NCBI RefSeq assembly: GCF_009805705.1
Contig: NZ_VSMB01000002.1
Span: 1 to 64,000 of the forward strand
Reading direction: 5' to 3'
DNA: 64,000 nt
DNA from: Ruania rhizosphaerae
GTDB taxonomy: Bacteria > Actinomycetota > Actinomycetes > Actinomycetales > Beutenbergiaceae
The notes beneath the pieces were generated by a model, which was given only the letters and a program-made list of their open reading frames with translations, did no database searches and had not been told where the DNA came from. A program made the position numbers and the translations under genes. Below, in pieces: positions 25,652 to 34,986 of this stretch; position 1 is the first letter of the stretch; the number at the start of each line of letters is the position of its first letter.

Positions 25652-27679
25652 GTGAGCACTCCAGCACCCGCCCCCCTGCCGACCCCCGAGTCCCCGATCG
25701 GACGGATCCCGGTGATTGAGGTCGGTCCCACCGTGGAGAACGGTCGTTGGCCGACCAAAGCGGTCGTCGGCGAAGCCGTGCCGATTCGAGCCACGGTCTT
25801 CCGTGAGGGTCATGACGCGGTGGCCGCCACCGCCGTCCTCATCGACCCGGCCGGCCGGGATCACTCGTGGGCACCGATGCAGGACATCTCCCCCGGGAAC
25901 GACATCTACGAAGCGCACCTGATTCCTGACGCACCCGGGCGGTGGGCGTTCCGCGTGGAGGGCTGGTCCGACCCGTACGCCACCTGGCGCCACGACGCCA
26001 CTGTGAAGGTGGACGCCGGGGTGGACACCGAGTTGATGCTGGCCGAGGGCGCACTCGTGCTCGAACGTGCCCTCGCCGAGGTGGCGCACACCCCCGACGG
26101 CGCACGCACCCTTCGCGACGCCGTCACCGCTCTCCGGGACGTCAGCCGCCCACCCCGCGCACGGTTGGCCGCAGGAGCCTCCGTGGAGGTCCGGGCCGTG
26201 CTCGCGGCGGCCCCGTTGCGTGATTTCGTCTCCCCCTCGGCGACCTACCCGCTGATCGTGCACCGCGAACGGGCGCTGTTCGGCTCCTGGTACGAGCTGT
26301 TCCCGCGTTCCGAGGGCGCCTATCAGGATCCGGACACCGGCGCCTGGGTCTCGGGAACCCTGCGCACCGCGGCCCAGCGATTGCCCGCGATCGCCGAGAT
26401 GGGCTTCGACGTGGTCTACCTGACGCCGATCCACCCGATCGGGACGACCAACCGCAAGGGACGCAACAACACGCTCGAGACGCTCCCGGGCGACCCGGGC
26501 TCGCCGTACGGCATCGGCGCGGCCGAAGGCGGGCATGACGCCATCCACCCGGACCTGGGCGACTTCACCGATTTCGACGCCTTCGTCGCCCGGGCCCGCG
26601 ACCTGGGGATGGAGGTGGCCCTGGATCTGGCGCTGCAGGCCTCCCCCGACCACCCGTGGGTGCGCGAGCATCCGGAGTGGTTCACCACCCGCGCCGACGG
26701 GTCCATCGCCTATGCGGAGAATCCGCCGAAGAAGTACCAGGACATCTATCCGCTGAACTTCGACAACGACCCCGAGGGCATCTATACCGCCGTCCGGGAG
26801 CTGGTGCAGGTGTGGATCGACCACGGGGTGACCGCTTTCCGGGTGGACAACCCGCACACGAAGCCGCTGCCGTTCTGGCAGTGGCTCCTGGCCGATGTCG
26901 CCGCGGACCACCCCGAGGTGCTCTTCCTCTCGGAGGCCTTCACCCGCCCGGCGATGATGCGCACCCTGGCCGCGATCGGGTTCCACCAGTCCTACACCTA
27001 CTTCACGTGGCGCCACTCCAAGGAGGAGCTGACCGAGTACTTCACCGAGGTCAGTGGAGATGCAGCAGCCGTCATGCGCCCGAGCTTCTGGCCGACGACG
27101 CACGACATCCTCACCCCGTACATGCAGACCGGCGGGGCGTCGGCGTTCGCGATCCGGGCGGTCCTGGCGGCGACCGGCTCACCGACCTGGGGTATCTACT
27201 CCGGATACGAGCTGGCCGAGCACGTGGCCCGGCCGGGAGCACAGGAACAGATCGACAACGAGAAGTACGAGTACAAGCCACGCGACTGGGACGCTGCCGC
27301 CCGCCAGTTCGGGCTGACCGATCTGCTGCGCCGGCTCAATGCCACGCGCCGGGCCCATCCCGCGCTGCAGCGCCTACGCAATCTGAGCGTCCACCCGACC
27401 ACGGACGAGGCGATCTTCTGCTTCTCCCGCCGCGAGCGCGCTGAGCACACCCCCGATGGCCAGGAGGACATCGTCATCGTGGTGGTGACGCTCGACCCCT
27501 TCACCACCCGCGAGTCCCTGATCCACCTGGATATGGCTGCCCTCGGCCTGGCCGCTGACGCCGATTTCATCGTCCATGACCACCTCACCGGTGAGTCCTA
27601 CTCCTGGGGAGCGACCCCCTTCGTGCGGCTCGATCCGTACGGCCGGTGCGCCCACGTGCTTCACTTGAAGGCCACATGA
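25652..27679 (+). CDS. glgE: Alpha-1,4-glucan:maltose-1-phosphate maltosyltransferase GlgE
   Basis: GlgE extends alpha-glucan chains by two glucose units from maltose-1-phosphate (GH13_3). The 675-aa protein has N-terminal beta-sandwich regions (IPVIEVGPTVENGRWPTKAVVGE), GSWYELFPRSEG, VYLTPIHPIGTTNRKGRNN, the nucleophile context GVTAFRVDNPHTKPLPFW, the acid/base context VLFLSEAFTRP and YFTWRHSKEEL, all GlgE signatures. GTG 25652 follows GGTAGG. Its stop overlaps the treS start (ATGA), making it the first gene of the trehalose-to-glucan operon. Confidence 0.97.
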   Translation: MSTPAPAPLPTPESPIGRIPVIEVGPTVENGRWPTKAVVGEAVPIRATVFREGHDAVAATAVLIDPAGRDHSWAPMQDISPGNDIYEAHLIPDAPGRWAFRVEGWSDPYATWRHDATVKVDAGVDTELMLAEGALVLERALAEVAHTPDGARTLRDAVTALRDVSRPPRARLAAGASVEVRAVLAAAPLRDFVSPSATYPLIVHRERALFGSWYELFPRSEGAYQDPDTGAWVSGTLRTAAQRLPAIAEMGFDVVYLTPIHPIGTTNRKGRNNTLETLPGDPGSPYGIGAAEGGHDAIHPDLGDFTDFDAFVARARDLGMEVALDLALQASPDHPWVREHPEWFTTRADGSIAYAENPPKKYQDIYPLNFDNDPEGIYTAVRELVQVWIDHGVTAFRVDNPHTKPLPFWQWLLADVAADHPEVLFLSEAFTRPAMMRTLAAIGFHQSYTYFTWRHSKEELTEYFTEVSGDAAAVMRPSFWPTTHDILTPYMQTGGASAFAIRAVLAATGSPTWGIYSGYELAEHVARPGAQEQIDNEKYEYKPRDWDAAARQFGLTDLLRRLNATRRAHPALQRLRNLSVHPTTDEAIFCFSRRERAEHTPDGQEDIVIVVVTLDPFTTRESLIHLDMAALGLAADADFIVHDHLTGESYSWGATPFVRLDPYGRCAHVLHLKAT

Positions 27680-29463
27680 GCGCCCGTCGCCGCGGTCAGC
27701 TGACCCTGACCGACCAGACCCGGCCCGGTCTGAGCGAGGATCCCCAGTGGTACCGGACGGCCGTGTTCTACGAGGTACTGCTGCGGGCCTTCTCCGACTC
27801 CGACGACACCGGCACCGGTGATCTGCGCGGGCTGATCGACCGGCTCGACTACCTGCAGTGGCTGGGCGTGGACTGCCTGTGGCTGCCACCGTTCTACCCC
27901 TCTCCACAGCGGGACGGAGGTTACGACGTCTCCGACTACACCGCCGTGGCCGAGCAGTACGGCACCATCGAAGACTTCGGCGAGCTGATCGAGGCAGCGC
28001 ACGCCCGCGGGATCCGCGTGATCATCGACCTGGTGATGAACCACACCAGCGATCAGCACCCGTGGTTCCAGTCCTCGCGGTCCAATCCCACCGGGCCGTA
28101 CGGCGACTTCTACGTGTGGGGCGACGATCCGGACCGCTACGGTGAGGCGCGCATCATCTTCGTCGACACCGAGGTCTCGAACTGGACCTTTGACCCGGTC
28201 CGGCGGCAGTACTTCTGGCATCGGTTCTTCTCCCACCAGCCTGATCTGAACTTCGAGAATCCACGGGTGCGGGAGGCGATGTTCGACATCGTCCGCTTCT
28301 GGTTGAGAACGGGTGTGGACGGATTCCGGCTCGATGCGGTGCCCTACCTGTTCGAGGAGGACGGGACCGACGGCGAGAACCTGCCTCGTACGCACGAGTT
28401 CCTGGCCGAGGTGCGCGCACTGGTCGATGCCGAGTTCCCGGGCCGGCTGATGCTGGCTGAGGCCAACCAGTGGCCACACGACGTGGTGGAGTACTTCGGA
28501 TCCGCCGAGGCGCCCGAGTGTCATATGTGCTTCCACTTCCCGGTGATGCCGCGCATCTTCTACGCACTGCGAGAGCAGTCGGCCCGCAGCATCATCCAGA
28601 TCCTCGACGACACCCCCGCGATCCCGGCCGGGGCCCAGTGGGGCACGTTCCTGCGCAACCACGACGAGCTCACTCTGGAGATGGTCTCCACCGAGGAACG
28701 CGCCGCGATGTACGGCTGGTATGCCCCGGAACCGCGCATGCGCGCCAACGTCGGCATCCGCCGCCGGCTGGCACCGCTGTTGGACAACTCCCGCGCCGAG
28801 ATCGAACTGGCGCACGCGCTGCTGCTCTCCCTGCCCGGCAGCCCGTGCCTGTACTACGGCGACGAAATCGGCATGGGTGACAACATCTGGCTGCCCGACC
28901 GGGATGCGGTGCGCACTCCGATGCAGTGGGATCCCGACCGCAACGCCGGATTCTCCGCGGCCACCGATCCCGGGCGGTTGTACCTGCCGGTCGTGCAGAA
29001 CCTCACCAACAGCTACCACCAGCTCAACGTCGAGTCCCAGCTCGCGATCCCCACCTCACTGCTGCACTGGGTGCGGGGCATCCTGGAGGTGCGCCGCCGC
29101 CACCCGGTCTTCGGCACGGGCGACTACGTGCCGCTGGAGACCGACAACGACGCGGTGCTGGCCTTCCTGCGCACCGGCGACAGCGAGACCATCGTATGCG
29201 TGGCCAACCTCGCGGCCACCCCACGTTCGGCGCGCGTCCGGCTACCCGGTCTCGCCGGGTGCGCCCTGGTGGACGTCTTCGGCGGAGAGGAGTTCCCCAC
29301 CGTGGGCGCCCACCCGGCGGCCGTCCCAAGTCACGGTTCGATCGAATCCGCCGACGATGTCCCGGATCTGACGTTGGACGGTTCACCAGAACCTGCCGAC
29401 GGGTCGGTCGTGCTGACGCTCGGTTCACGGGACTTCTTCTGGCTCCAGGTGGTGGACCCGTGA
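27676..29463 (+). CDS. treS: Trehalose synthase / maltose alpha-D-glucosyltransferase
   Basis: TreS interconverts trehalose and maltose, feeding maltose to maltokinase. The 595-aa GH13_16 protein shows [44 protein letters not shown], the nucleophile [19 protein letters not shown], acid/base [10 protein letters not shown] and [13 protein letters not shown]. The ATG at 27676 overlaps the glgE stop, and the stop overlaps the next start (GTGA). It has the standard short form without a fused kinase; the kinase is instead fused to GlgB in the next gene. Confidence 0.97.
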   Translation: MSARRRGQLTLTDQTRPGLSEDPQWYRTAVFYEVLLRAFSDSDDTGTGDLRGLIDRLDYLQWLGVDCLWLPPFYPSPQRDGGYDVSDYTAVAEQYGTIEDFGELIEAAHARGIRVIIDLVMNHTSDQHPWFQSSRSNPTGPYGDFYVWGDDPDRYGEARIIFVDTEVSNWTFDPVRRQYFWHRFFSHQPDLNFENPRVREAMFDIVRFWLRTGVDGFRLDAVPYLFEEDGTDGENLPRTHEFLAEVRALVDAEFPGRLMLAEANQWPHDVVEYFGSAEAPECHMCFHFPVMPRIFYALREQSARSIIQILDDTPAIPAGAQWGTFLRNHDELTLEMVSTEERAAMYGWYAPEPRMRANVGIRRRLAPLLDNSRAEIELAHALLLSLPGSPCLYYGDEIGMGDNIWLPDRDAVRTPMQWDPDRNAGFSAATDPGRLYLPVVQNLTNSYHQLNVESQLAIPTSLLHWVRGILEVRRRHPVFGTGDYVPLETDNDAVLAFLRTGDSETIVCVANLAATPRSARVRLPGLAGCALVDVFGGEEFPTVGAHPAAVPSHGSIESADDVPDLTLDGSPEPADGSVVLTLGSRDFFWLQVVDP

Positions 29464-32400
29464 CCGCTCAGGACTCACCGCTGCTGCTCGAACTCATTAC
29501 TCCCTGGTTGCGGCGGGCTCGCTGGTTCCCCGCGAAAGACGACCCGGCAGCGACGCTGTCGGTGCTCGAGGTGATCGACCTCCCCGATCCGCTCGAGGAG
29601 GCGGCGTGCACGGTGGTGCTCGTGGGTCTGGAGAGCAGTGCCACGGGGAGTACGGGTACAACGGTGGTGCAGGTCCCGCTCGTCGTGGTGCCTGCGCCCG
29701 ATGCCGGTCCCGGGCGTGCCCCGGTCCCGGGCGAGATCACCACGCTCGGCGGCGACTCCATGCTGGTGGACGGCCCTCACCATCCGGCCTTCCTGCGAGC
29801 CTGGCTGGCGGCGGCGCAGAGCATCAGTAAACCCGACAGTGCCGATTGTGCCGACTGTGGTGACAGTGGTGCCGACATGGCAGAGCTCGATCCCGCCACA
29901 GGCCGGGTGCACACGGGCGAGCAGTCGAACACCTCCGTGCGTATCGATACCCGTGACGGCGCCCGGTCGGCAATCCTGAAGGTGTTCCGGGTGCTGGCCC
30001 CCGGCGCCAACCCGGAGATCGACATGACCGGCGCCCTCGCCGCCGCGGGGTGGCGGCACGTACCGGCACCCTGGGGCTGGTTCACCTGCGCCTGGCCAGG
30101 CAGCGACGACCAGACCACGGACCTGGGCGTCCTGACGGATTTCGTCGCCGGCGCCGAGGACGGCTTCGAGCTGGCCTGCGCCCATGCCCGCGACGATCGC
30201 GACTTCCGCGGCCCGGCCTTCGAGCTCGGGCGCCGGACGGCCGAGATGCACACGGTGCTCGCGGAAGCGTTCGGCGTGACCAGTGGCGCCCATGCGGCGG
30301 CGGGCCTCCGTGAGCGAGCACAGTGGGCGTTGTCAGCGGTCGAGGAACTGACCCCGTGGCGGGCCGCGATCGAGAAGGCGACGGACGCCGTCGGGAATCT
30401 TCCGGCGCCGCCGGCGCAGCGCATCCACGGCGACCTGCACCTGGGGCAGGTGCTACGCCGAGCCGAGGACTGGTTCATCCTGGACTTCGAGGGTGAGCCG
30501 CTGCGCCCGCTGGCGGAGCGTTCCACCCCGGACCAGCCGCTCCGGGATCTGGCCGGGCTGCTGCGATCGGTCGACTACGCGGCCGCGATCGGCGGGGCAC
30601 CACCGCACTGGACAGCGCAGGTCCGTGACAGCCTGGTGGAGGGATATCTTGCCGAACGACCCGAGACCGACCTCCGCCTCGTCGGCGCGCTGGAGCTGGA
30701 CAAGGCGCTCTACGAAGCCGTGTACGAGAAGCAGAACCGTCCGGACTGGTTGCCCATCCCCCTGGAGGGCATCCGCCGACTCATCGAGGAGCAGGCCATG
30801 ACCGAGAACACCCCGTCACCGGTTCCGGAGCAGGTGCTGCAGGCCGTCGCGGCCGGAGAGCACTACGCCCCGCACGACGTGCTCGGACCGCACCTGGCCG
30901 ACGGTGTCGTCACGATCCGCACCGTACGGCACCTGGCCACGTCGGTGACGATCCGCACGGCCGACGCCGACTACCCGGCCGTGCATGAGTACGCAGGCAT
31001 CTGGACGGCGGCCCTGCCGGCGCAGGAGGTGCCCGACTATCGGGTCCACACCACCTATGAGGACGCAGAAGCAGTCACCGACGACCCCTACCGGTTCCTG
31101 CCGACCGTGGGAGAGATGGACCGGCACCTGATCGCCGAGGGCCGGCACGAGCAACTGTGGACTGTGCTCGGCGCCCGGGTGCGCCGCTACCCCTCCGCCC
31201 TGGGCGAGGTCGCCGGCACGTCCTTCGCCGTGTGGGCCCCCAACGCCCGGGCGGTCCGGGTGGTGGGCGATTTCAACCGGTGGGACGGGCGTGGCGCGGC
31301 CATGCGGGTGCTCGGATCCTCGGGCGTGTGGGAGTTGTTCCTGCCCGGCGTGGGCGCCGGGGACCGGTACAAGTTCGAGATCTGCCGCAGCGACGGCTCC
31401 TGGGAGATGAAGGCCGACCCGATGGCGCGCGCCACCGAGGTTCCGCCCGCGACGGCGTCGGTGGTGGAGGAGTCGACCTACAACTGGGACGACCAGGACT
31501 GGATGCGCGCGCGGGCCGCGACCGATCCCCACACCGGGCCGCTCAGCATCTACGAGGTGCACCTGGGATCCTGGCGGCAGGGACTCAGCTACCGCGACCT
31601 GGCCGAGCAACTCGTCGAGTACGTGCAGTGGATGGGGTTCACGCACGTGGAACTGCTGCCCGTCGCCGAGCATCCGTTCGGCGGTTCCTGGGGCTATCAG
31701 GTCACGTCCTACTACGCCCCGACGTCCCGGTTCGGCAGCCCGGACGAGTTCCGGTACCTCGTCGACGCGCTCCACCAGGCCGGGATCGGCGTGATCGTGG
31801 ACTGGGTTCCGGCGCACTTCCCCAAGGACGCCTGGGCACTGGCCCGGTTCGACGGGACCGCCCTGTACGAGGACCCGGATCCGCTGCGCGGTGAGCAGAA
31901 GGACTGGGGCACGTATGTGTTCAACTTCGGCCGTAACGAGGTGCGCAACTTCCTGGTGGCGAATGCGCTCTACTGGCTCACCGAGTTCCACGTGGATGGC
32001 CTCCGGGTGGATGCGGTGGCCTCGATGCTCTACCTCGACTACTCCCGCGAGGCCGGGCAGTGGCGGCCCAACGCCCGCGGTGGGCGGGAGAACCTGGAAG
32101 CCATCGCACTGCTACAGGAGACCAATGCCACCGCCTACCGGGTGGCACCGGGGATCATGATGATCGCCGAGGAGTCCACTGCCTGGCCGGGGGTGACCAC
32201 GCCGACCGAGTACGGCGGTCTCGGCTTTGGGCTGAAGTGGAACATGGGCTGGATGAACGACACTCTGCGCTATCTGGCGCAGGAGCCGATCAACCGCCGC
32301 TACCACCACGGCGAGCTGACGTTCTCCCTCGTGTACGCATTCTCGGAGCACTTCGTCCTGCCGCTCAGCCACGACGAGGTGGTGCACGGCAAGGGGTCCT

Positions 32401-32969
32401 TGTGGGAGCGCATGCCGGGAGACCTGTGGGCCAAGCTCGCCGGGGTGCGCCTACTGCTGGCCTACCAGTGGACCCACCCGGGTAAGAACCTGGTGTTCAT
32501 GGGCGGGGAGTTCGCCCAGAACTGCGAATGGGCGGAGTCACGATCGCTGGAGTGGGGACTCAGCGACACCGCACCGCATGCCGGGGTGCGGGAGATGCTG
32601 CGCCGCCTGAACCACCTGTACACCGCGAACCCGGCGTTGTGGGCGGAGGACTTCTCCCACGACGGCTTCGAATGGATCGAGGCGAACGACGGCGATCACA
32701 ACGTGCTCGCCTATCTGCGCAAGGGGCGCGGCGAGCAGCTCCTGGTGGTGGCGAACTTCGCCGGGACCACCCACGAGGACTACCGCGTCGCCGTGCCCTG
32801 CAGCGGGGAATGGACCGAGGTGTTCACCACCGACCACGGCGACTTCGGCGGCAGCGGTGTCGTCAACGGTCAGGTCGTCGCCGAGGAGGTGCCGTGGCAC
32901 GGCCGGGCGCAGTCGGTGGTGCTGCGGGTTCCGCCGATGGGCGTGACGGTGCTGCGCCCGGCTCAGTAG
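29460..32969 (+). CDS. glgB: Maltokinase - glycogen branching enzyme (GlgB) fusion
   Basis: This is one open frame of 1169 aa. Residues 1-446 are a maltokinase (Mak/Pep2): cap domain start [21 protein letters not shown], the nucleotide loop [12 protein letters not shown], and the aminoglycoside-kinase-like catalytic loop [13 protein letters not shown] with ILDFEGEP. It makes maltose-1-phosphate for GlgE. Residues 447-1169 are a full GlgB: CBM48 ([19 protein letters not shown]), YEVHLGSWR, nucleophile [20 protein letters not shown], acid/base [12 protein letters not shown] and [14 protein letters not shown]. No stop codon separates the two, but residue 447 is ATG with GAGGAG six bases upstream, so separate GlgB of 723 aa could also be made. 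The kinase contains a short [14 protein letters not shown] insertion. Confidence 0.93.
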   Translation: MTAQDSPLLLELITPWLRRARWFPAKDDPAATLSVLEVIDLPDPLEEAACTVVLVGLESSATGSTGTTVVQVPLVVVPAPDAGPGRAPVPGEITTLGGDSMLVDGPHHPAFLRAWLAAAQSISKPDSADCADCGDSGADMAELDPATGRVHTGEQSNTSVRIDTRDGARSAILKVFRVLAPGANPEIDMTGALAAAGWRHVPAPWGWFTCAWPGSDDQTTDLGVLTDFVAGAEDGFELACAHARDDRDFRGPAFELGRRTAEMHTVLAEAFGVTSGAHAAAGLRERAQWALSAVEELTPWRAAIEKATDAVGNLPAPPAQRIHGDLHLGQVLRRAEDWFILDFEGEPLRPLAERSTPDQPLRDLAGLLRSVDYAAAIGGAPPHWTAQVRDSLVEGYLAERPETDLRLVGALELDKALYEAVYEKQNRPDWLPIPLEGIRRLIEEQAMTENTPSPVPEQVLQAVAAGEHYAPHDVLGPHLADGVVTIRTVRHLATSVTIRTADADYPAVHEYAGIWTAALPAQEVPDYRVHTTYEDAEAVTDDPYRFLPTVGEMDRHLIAEGRHEQLWTVLGARVRRYPSALGEVAGTSFAVWAPNARAVRVVGDFNRWDGRGAAMRVLGSSGVWELFLPGVGAGDRYKFEICRSDGSWEMKADPMARATEVPPATASVVEESTYNWDDQDWMRARAATDPHTGPLSIYEVHLGSWRQGLSYRDLAEQLVEYVQWMGFTHVELLPVAEHPFGGSWGYQVTSYYAPTSRFGSPDEFRYLVDALHQAGIGVIVDWVPAHFPKDAWALARFDGTALYEDPDPLRGEQKDWGTYVFNFGRNEVRNFLVANALYWLTEFHVDGLRVDAVASMLYLDYSREAGQWRPNARGGRENLEAIALLQETNATAYRVAPGIMMIAEESTAWPGVTTPTEYGGLGFGLKWNMGWMNDTLRYLAQEPINRRYHHGELTFSLVYAFSEHFVLPLSHDEVVHGKGSLWERMPGDLWAKLAGVRLLLAYQWTHPGKNLVFMGGEFAQNCEWAESRSLEWGLSDTAPHAGVREMLRRLNHLYTANPALWAEDFSHDGFEWIEANDGDHNVLAYLRKGRGEQLLVVANFAGTTHEDYRVAVPCSGEWTEVFTTDHGDFGGSGVVNGQVVAEEVPWHGRAQSVVLRVPPMGVTVLRPAQ
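29835..29870 (+). repeat. Degenerate 9-bp tandem repeat inside the maltokinase
   Basis: There are four 9-base units (GACAGTGCC, GATTGTGCC, GACTGTGGT, GACAGTGGT) in frame, encoding Asp-Ser/Cys-Ala/Gly-type tripeptides with two cysteines. The insertion falls between the cap domain and the kinase N-lobe, where length variation is likely tolerated. Confidence 0.6.
30786..30800 (+). promoter_or_regulatory. Internal ribosome-binding site and start for GlgB
   Basis: GAGGAG at 30786-30791 precedes an in-frame ATG (30798-30800) by six bases, exactly at the join between the maltokinase and GlgB parts. Starting here gives a normal-length GlgB. The layout suggests two coupled genes that lost the stop between them; use of the start is inferred. 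Confidence 0.5.
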
Positions 32970-32978
32970 CGGTGCCGC

Positions 32979-33911
32979 TCAGTAGAGGGCGCGGGCAAGG
33001 TCCCGGCGGGCCTTGATCACCTCGGGCGAGTCCTCCGGGGCGAGCTGGAACAGTTCCACCAGGCGCTTCTGAACGGTCTGCCGATCCTCGCCCGCGGTCA
33101 CCCTGATCACGCCGAGAAGTCGCGCGAATCCGTCGGCTAGGCGACCCGAGGCCACGTCGATGTCTGCGGCCGGCAGCTGGGCCGTGATGTCACCGGGACC
33201 GGCCTGCTCGGCCGCGGCGAGCACGGTCTGCGGGTCCAGACCGGAGATCCGGCGCAGCAGCTCCACCTGAGCCAGACCGGCGCTCGCCTCAGCATCGCGG
33301 GGATTCTGGTTCAGTGCATCCTTGAAGGCAGCAGCTGCGCCGTCGAGGTCGTCCGCCTCGATCGCGTCATAGGCGGCCTGGATATGCGGCGGCAACGGCG
33401 GCTCCTCGGGTTCGCTCCCGTTCGCATCCTCAGCGTCCTCACCGGCAGCGGTCTCGACCCGGCCCGTCACGCCGTTCTCGGCCGCAGCCTGCAGCACCTG
33501 GTCGAGGACTGCCCGGACCTGCTCCGCCGGATAGGAGCCCTGGAACAGCGGCAGTGGCTGGCCCTTGATGATGGCCACCACGGACGGGATGGACTGGACG
33601 CCGAAGACCTGCGCCACACGTGGGTTGGCGGCCACGTCGACACGGGCGAGCAGAAACTTGCCCTGGTATTCGCCGGCAAGGGACTCCATGGTCGGGCCGA
33701 GTTCGAGGCTGTTGCCCTCACCCACCTGCCACAGCATCACCACGACGGGAACAGTCATCGACTGCTGCACCACGTCGTTGAGCGTGGCCTCGGTGACATC
33801 GACCACCACGCCGGCAGGGGTGTCCTGGGACGGGGCGGGCGGCTTCGGTGCGGTGAGCGCCGACAGGTCGACGGCTCCGTGCAGATTGACCGGGGTGTCT
33901 GGCTGACTCAT
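32979..33911 (-). CDS. Thioredoxin-like / TPR co-chaperone (CnoX/YbbN type)
   Basis: This 310-aa cytoplasmic protein has a thioredoxin fold (residues ~35-145: VVVDVTEATLNDVV, VPVVVMLWQ, LLARVDVAANPRVAQVFGVQSIPSVVAIIKGQPL, which includes the cis-Pro SIPSV). A TPR-like region follows (PHIQAAYDAIEADDLDGAAAAFKDALNQNPRDAEA onward to the end). This is the YbbN/CnoX layout. The active-site Cys-x-x-Cys is absent: VVMLWQVGEGNS stands where WCGPC would be, so it cannot act as a dithiol redox enzyme. ATG 33911 fits the domain start; the longer upstream frame runs into the next gene. It converges on the mak-glgB gene with nine bases between stops. Confidence 0.88.
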   Translation of the reverse strand: MSQPDTPVNLHGAVDLSALTAPKPPAPSQDTPAGVVVDVTEATLNDVVQQSMTVPVVVMLWQVGEGNSLELGPTMESLAGEYQGKFLLARVDVAANPRVAQVFGVQSIPSVVAIIKGQPLPLFQGSYPAEQVRAVLDQVLQAAAENGVTGRVETAAGEDAEDANGSEPEEPPLPPHIQAAYDAIEADDLDGAAAAFKDALNQNPRDAEASAGLAQVELLRRISGLDPQTVLAAAEQAGPGDITAQLPAADIDVASGRLADGFARLLGVIRVTAGEDRQTVQKRLVELFQLAPEDSPEVIKARRDLARALY

Positions 33912-33945
33912 GCTCTCGATCCTAGTTCCGCTCGGCAGTGGCTGA

Positions 33946-34986
33946 TCACTCGTCCTCGGCCTCGGACCGGGTGACCTCGGAGAGCACCTCTTCGGCCCCC
34001 AGCACTCGTACCTGCGCGTCTTCACCTTCCGGCGGTACGTAGAGGGAGACCATGAGCTGGTAGTCGGCATGGATGGACGTCCCGACGTCCGCGATCTCCC
34101 CGCCGTCGGAGTCGAGCATGCCGATCGTGCCTCCGACCGTGAGCTCGGAGCCCTCGACGGTCTTGGTGTAGGTCTCACGGGTGGTCAAGGCGCCCACCAC
34201 GATGAATCCACCGTCGGCCGTGGCCAACGTGGAGATCTCCTGATCCGGGACGCTCGTGGAGTGCTCGAACTCGCCGGCCTCCTCGAACTCGGCTGCCTCC
34301 GTCGCCGCATCCTGCCGTTCACCGACGAGTGTGCGGAAGACGTCATCGGCGAAGTTCTCGGCGGCATCAGCACCGGAGTCGCTGAGCACCTCCGCATAGG
34401 CGGACATCGCCGCCTCAGGCGAGTACAGATGCCCCTCGGCATCGTCGGCGACCGGCGCGCTGCCCTCTCCCGGGATCGCGGTCGCCGGCATCTCCACCGC
34501 CGGCAACAGGCGTACCCAACTGTGCATGACGTACTGACTACGGGGGCTCGCCTGCCGCAGCGTGAGGAGCAACGGCCCGTTCGCTTCGTCCGGGATCTCG
34601 GTGATCACCATGACCGTCCGTGGCCAGGTATCGGTCATGGCCACGATCTCGACGTCTGAGGCGACCGTCAGCGGCTGCGGTGTGTAGGGGTTCTCCGCGT
34701 CCGCGGTCTCAGCAGCCAAGGCGTACTCTGCTGCCCGCACACTCAGGGCAGGGTCGTCCATCCGTGGCTCGAGCGCCTCGGCGTCACGGGCCTCGTCCGC
34801 TGCGGCGATCACCTCACCGAGATCGGCCAGCACGCGATCCAACCGAGGACCGTCCAGGACCGGAAGTGTCTCGGTCTGCTCCGGCGGATCGGCCGGTTCG
34901 GGAACCTCGATGGCGCAGGCGCCGAGCAGGGCACCAGCGGTGAGCAGGGCAGCAGCCCCGGTCAGCGCGCGGTTGGGTCGCCTCAT
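33946..34986 (-). CDS. Probable lipoprotein of unknown function
   Basis: This 346-aa protein has a lipoprotein signal (basic MRRPNR, hydrophobic core, lipobox LLGAC with Cys24) followed by a Pro/Glu-rich linker (EVPEPADPPEQTET). The mature part looks globular: TWPRTVMVITEI, LLTLRQASPRSQYVMHSWVRLLPA, SAYAEVLSDSGADAAENF, FIVVGALTTRETYTKT and YQLMVSLYVPPEGED. I do not recognise the family. Its start overlaps the preceding membrane-protein gene's stop (ATGA), so the two are coupled and probably act together at the cell surface. Confidence 0.8.
   Translation of the reverse strand: MRRPNRALTGAAALLTAGALLGACAIEVPEPADPPEQTETLPVLDGPRLDRVLADLGEVIAAADEARDAEALEPRMDDPALSVRAAEYALAAETADAENPYTPQPLTVASDVEIVAMTDTWPRTVMVITEIPDEANGPLLLTLRQASPRSQYVMHSWVRLLPAVEMPATAIPGEGSAPVADDAEGHLYSPEAAMSAYAEVLSDSGADAAENFADDVFRTLVGERQDAATEAAEFEEAGEFEHSTSVPDQEISTLATADGGFIVVGALTTRETYTKTVEGSELTVGGTIGMLDSDGGEIADVGTSIHADYQLMVSLYVPPEGEDAQVRVLGAEEVLSEVTRSEAEDE

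Noticed and set aside
28926-29459. N-terminal extension of the maltokinase-GlgB frame into treS
   Set aside because: The frame is open by chance across treS; the GTG at 29460 overlapping the treS stop matches the maltokinase N-terminus.
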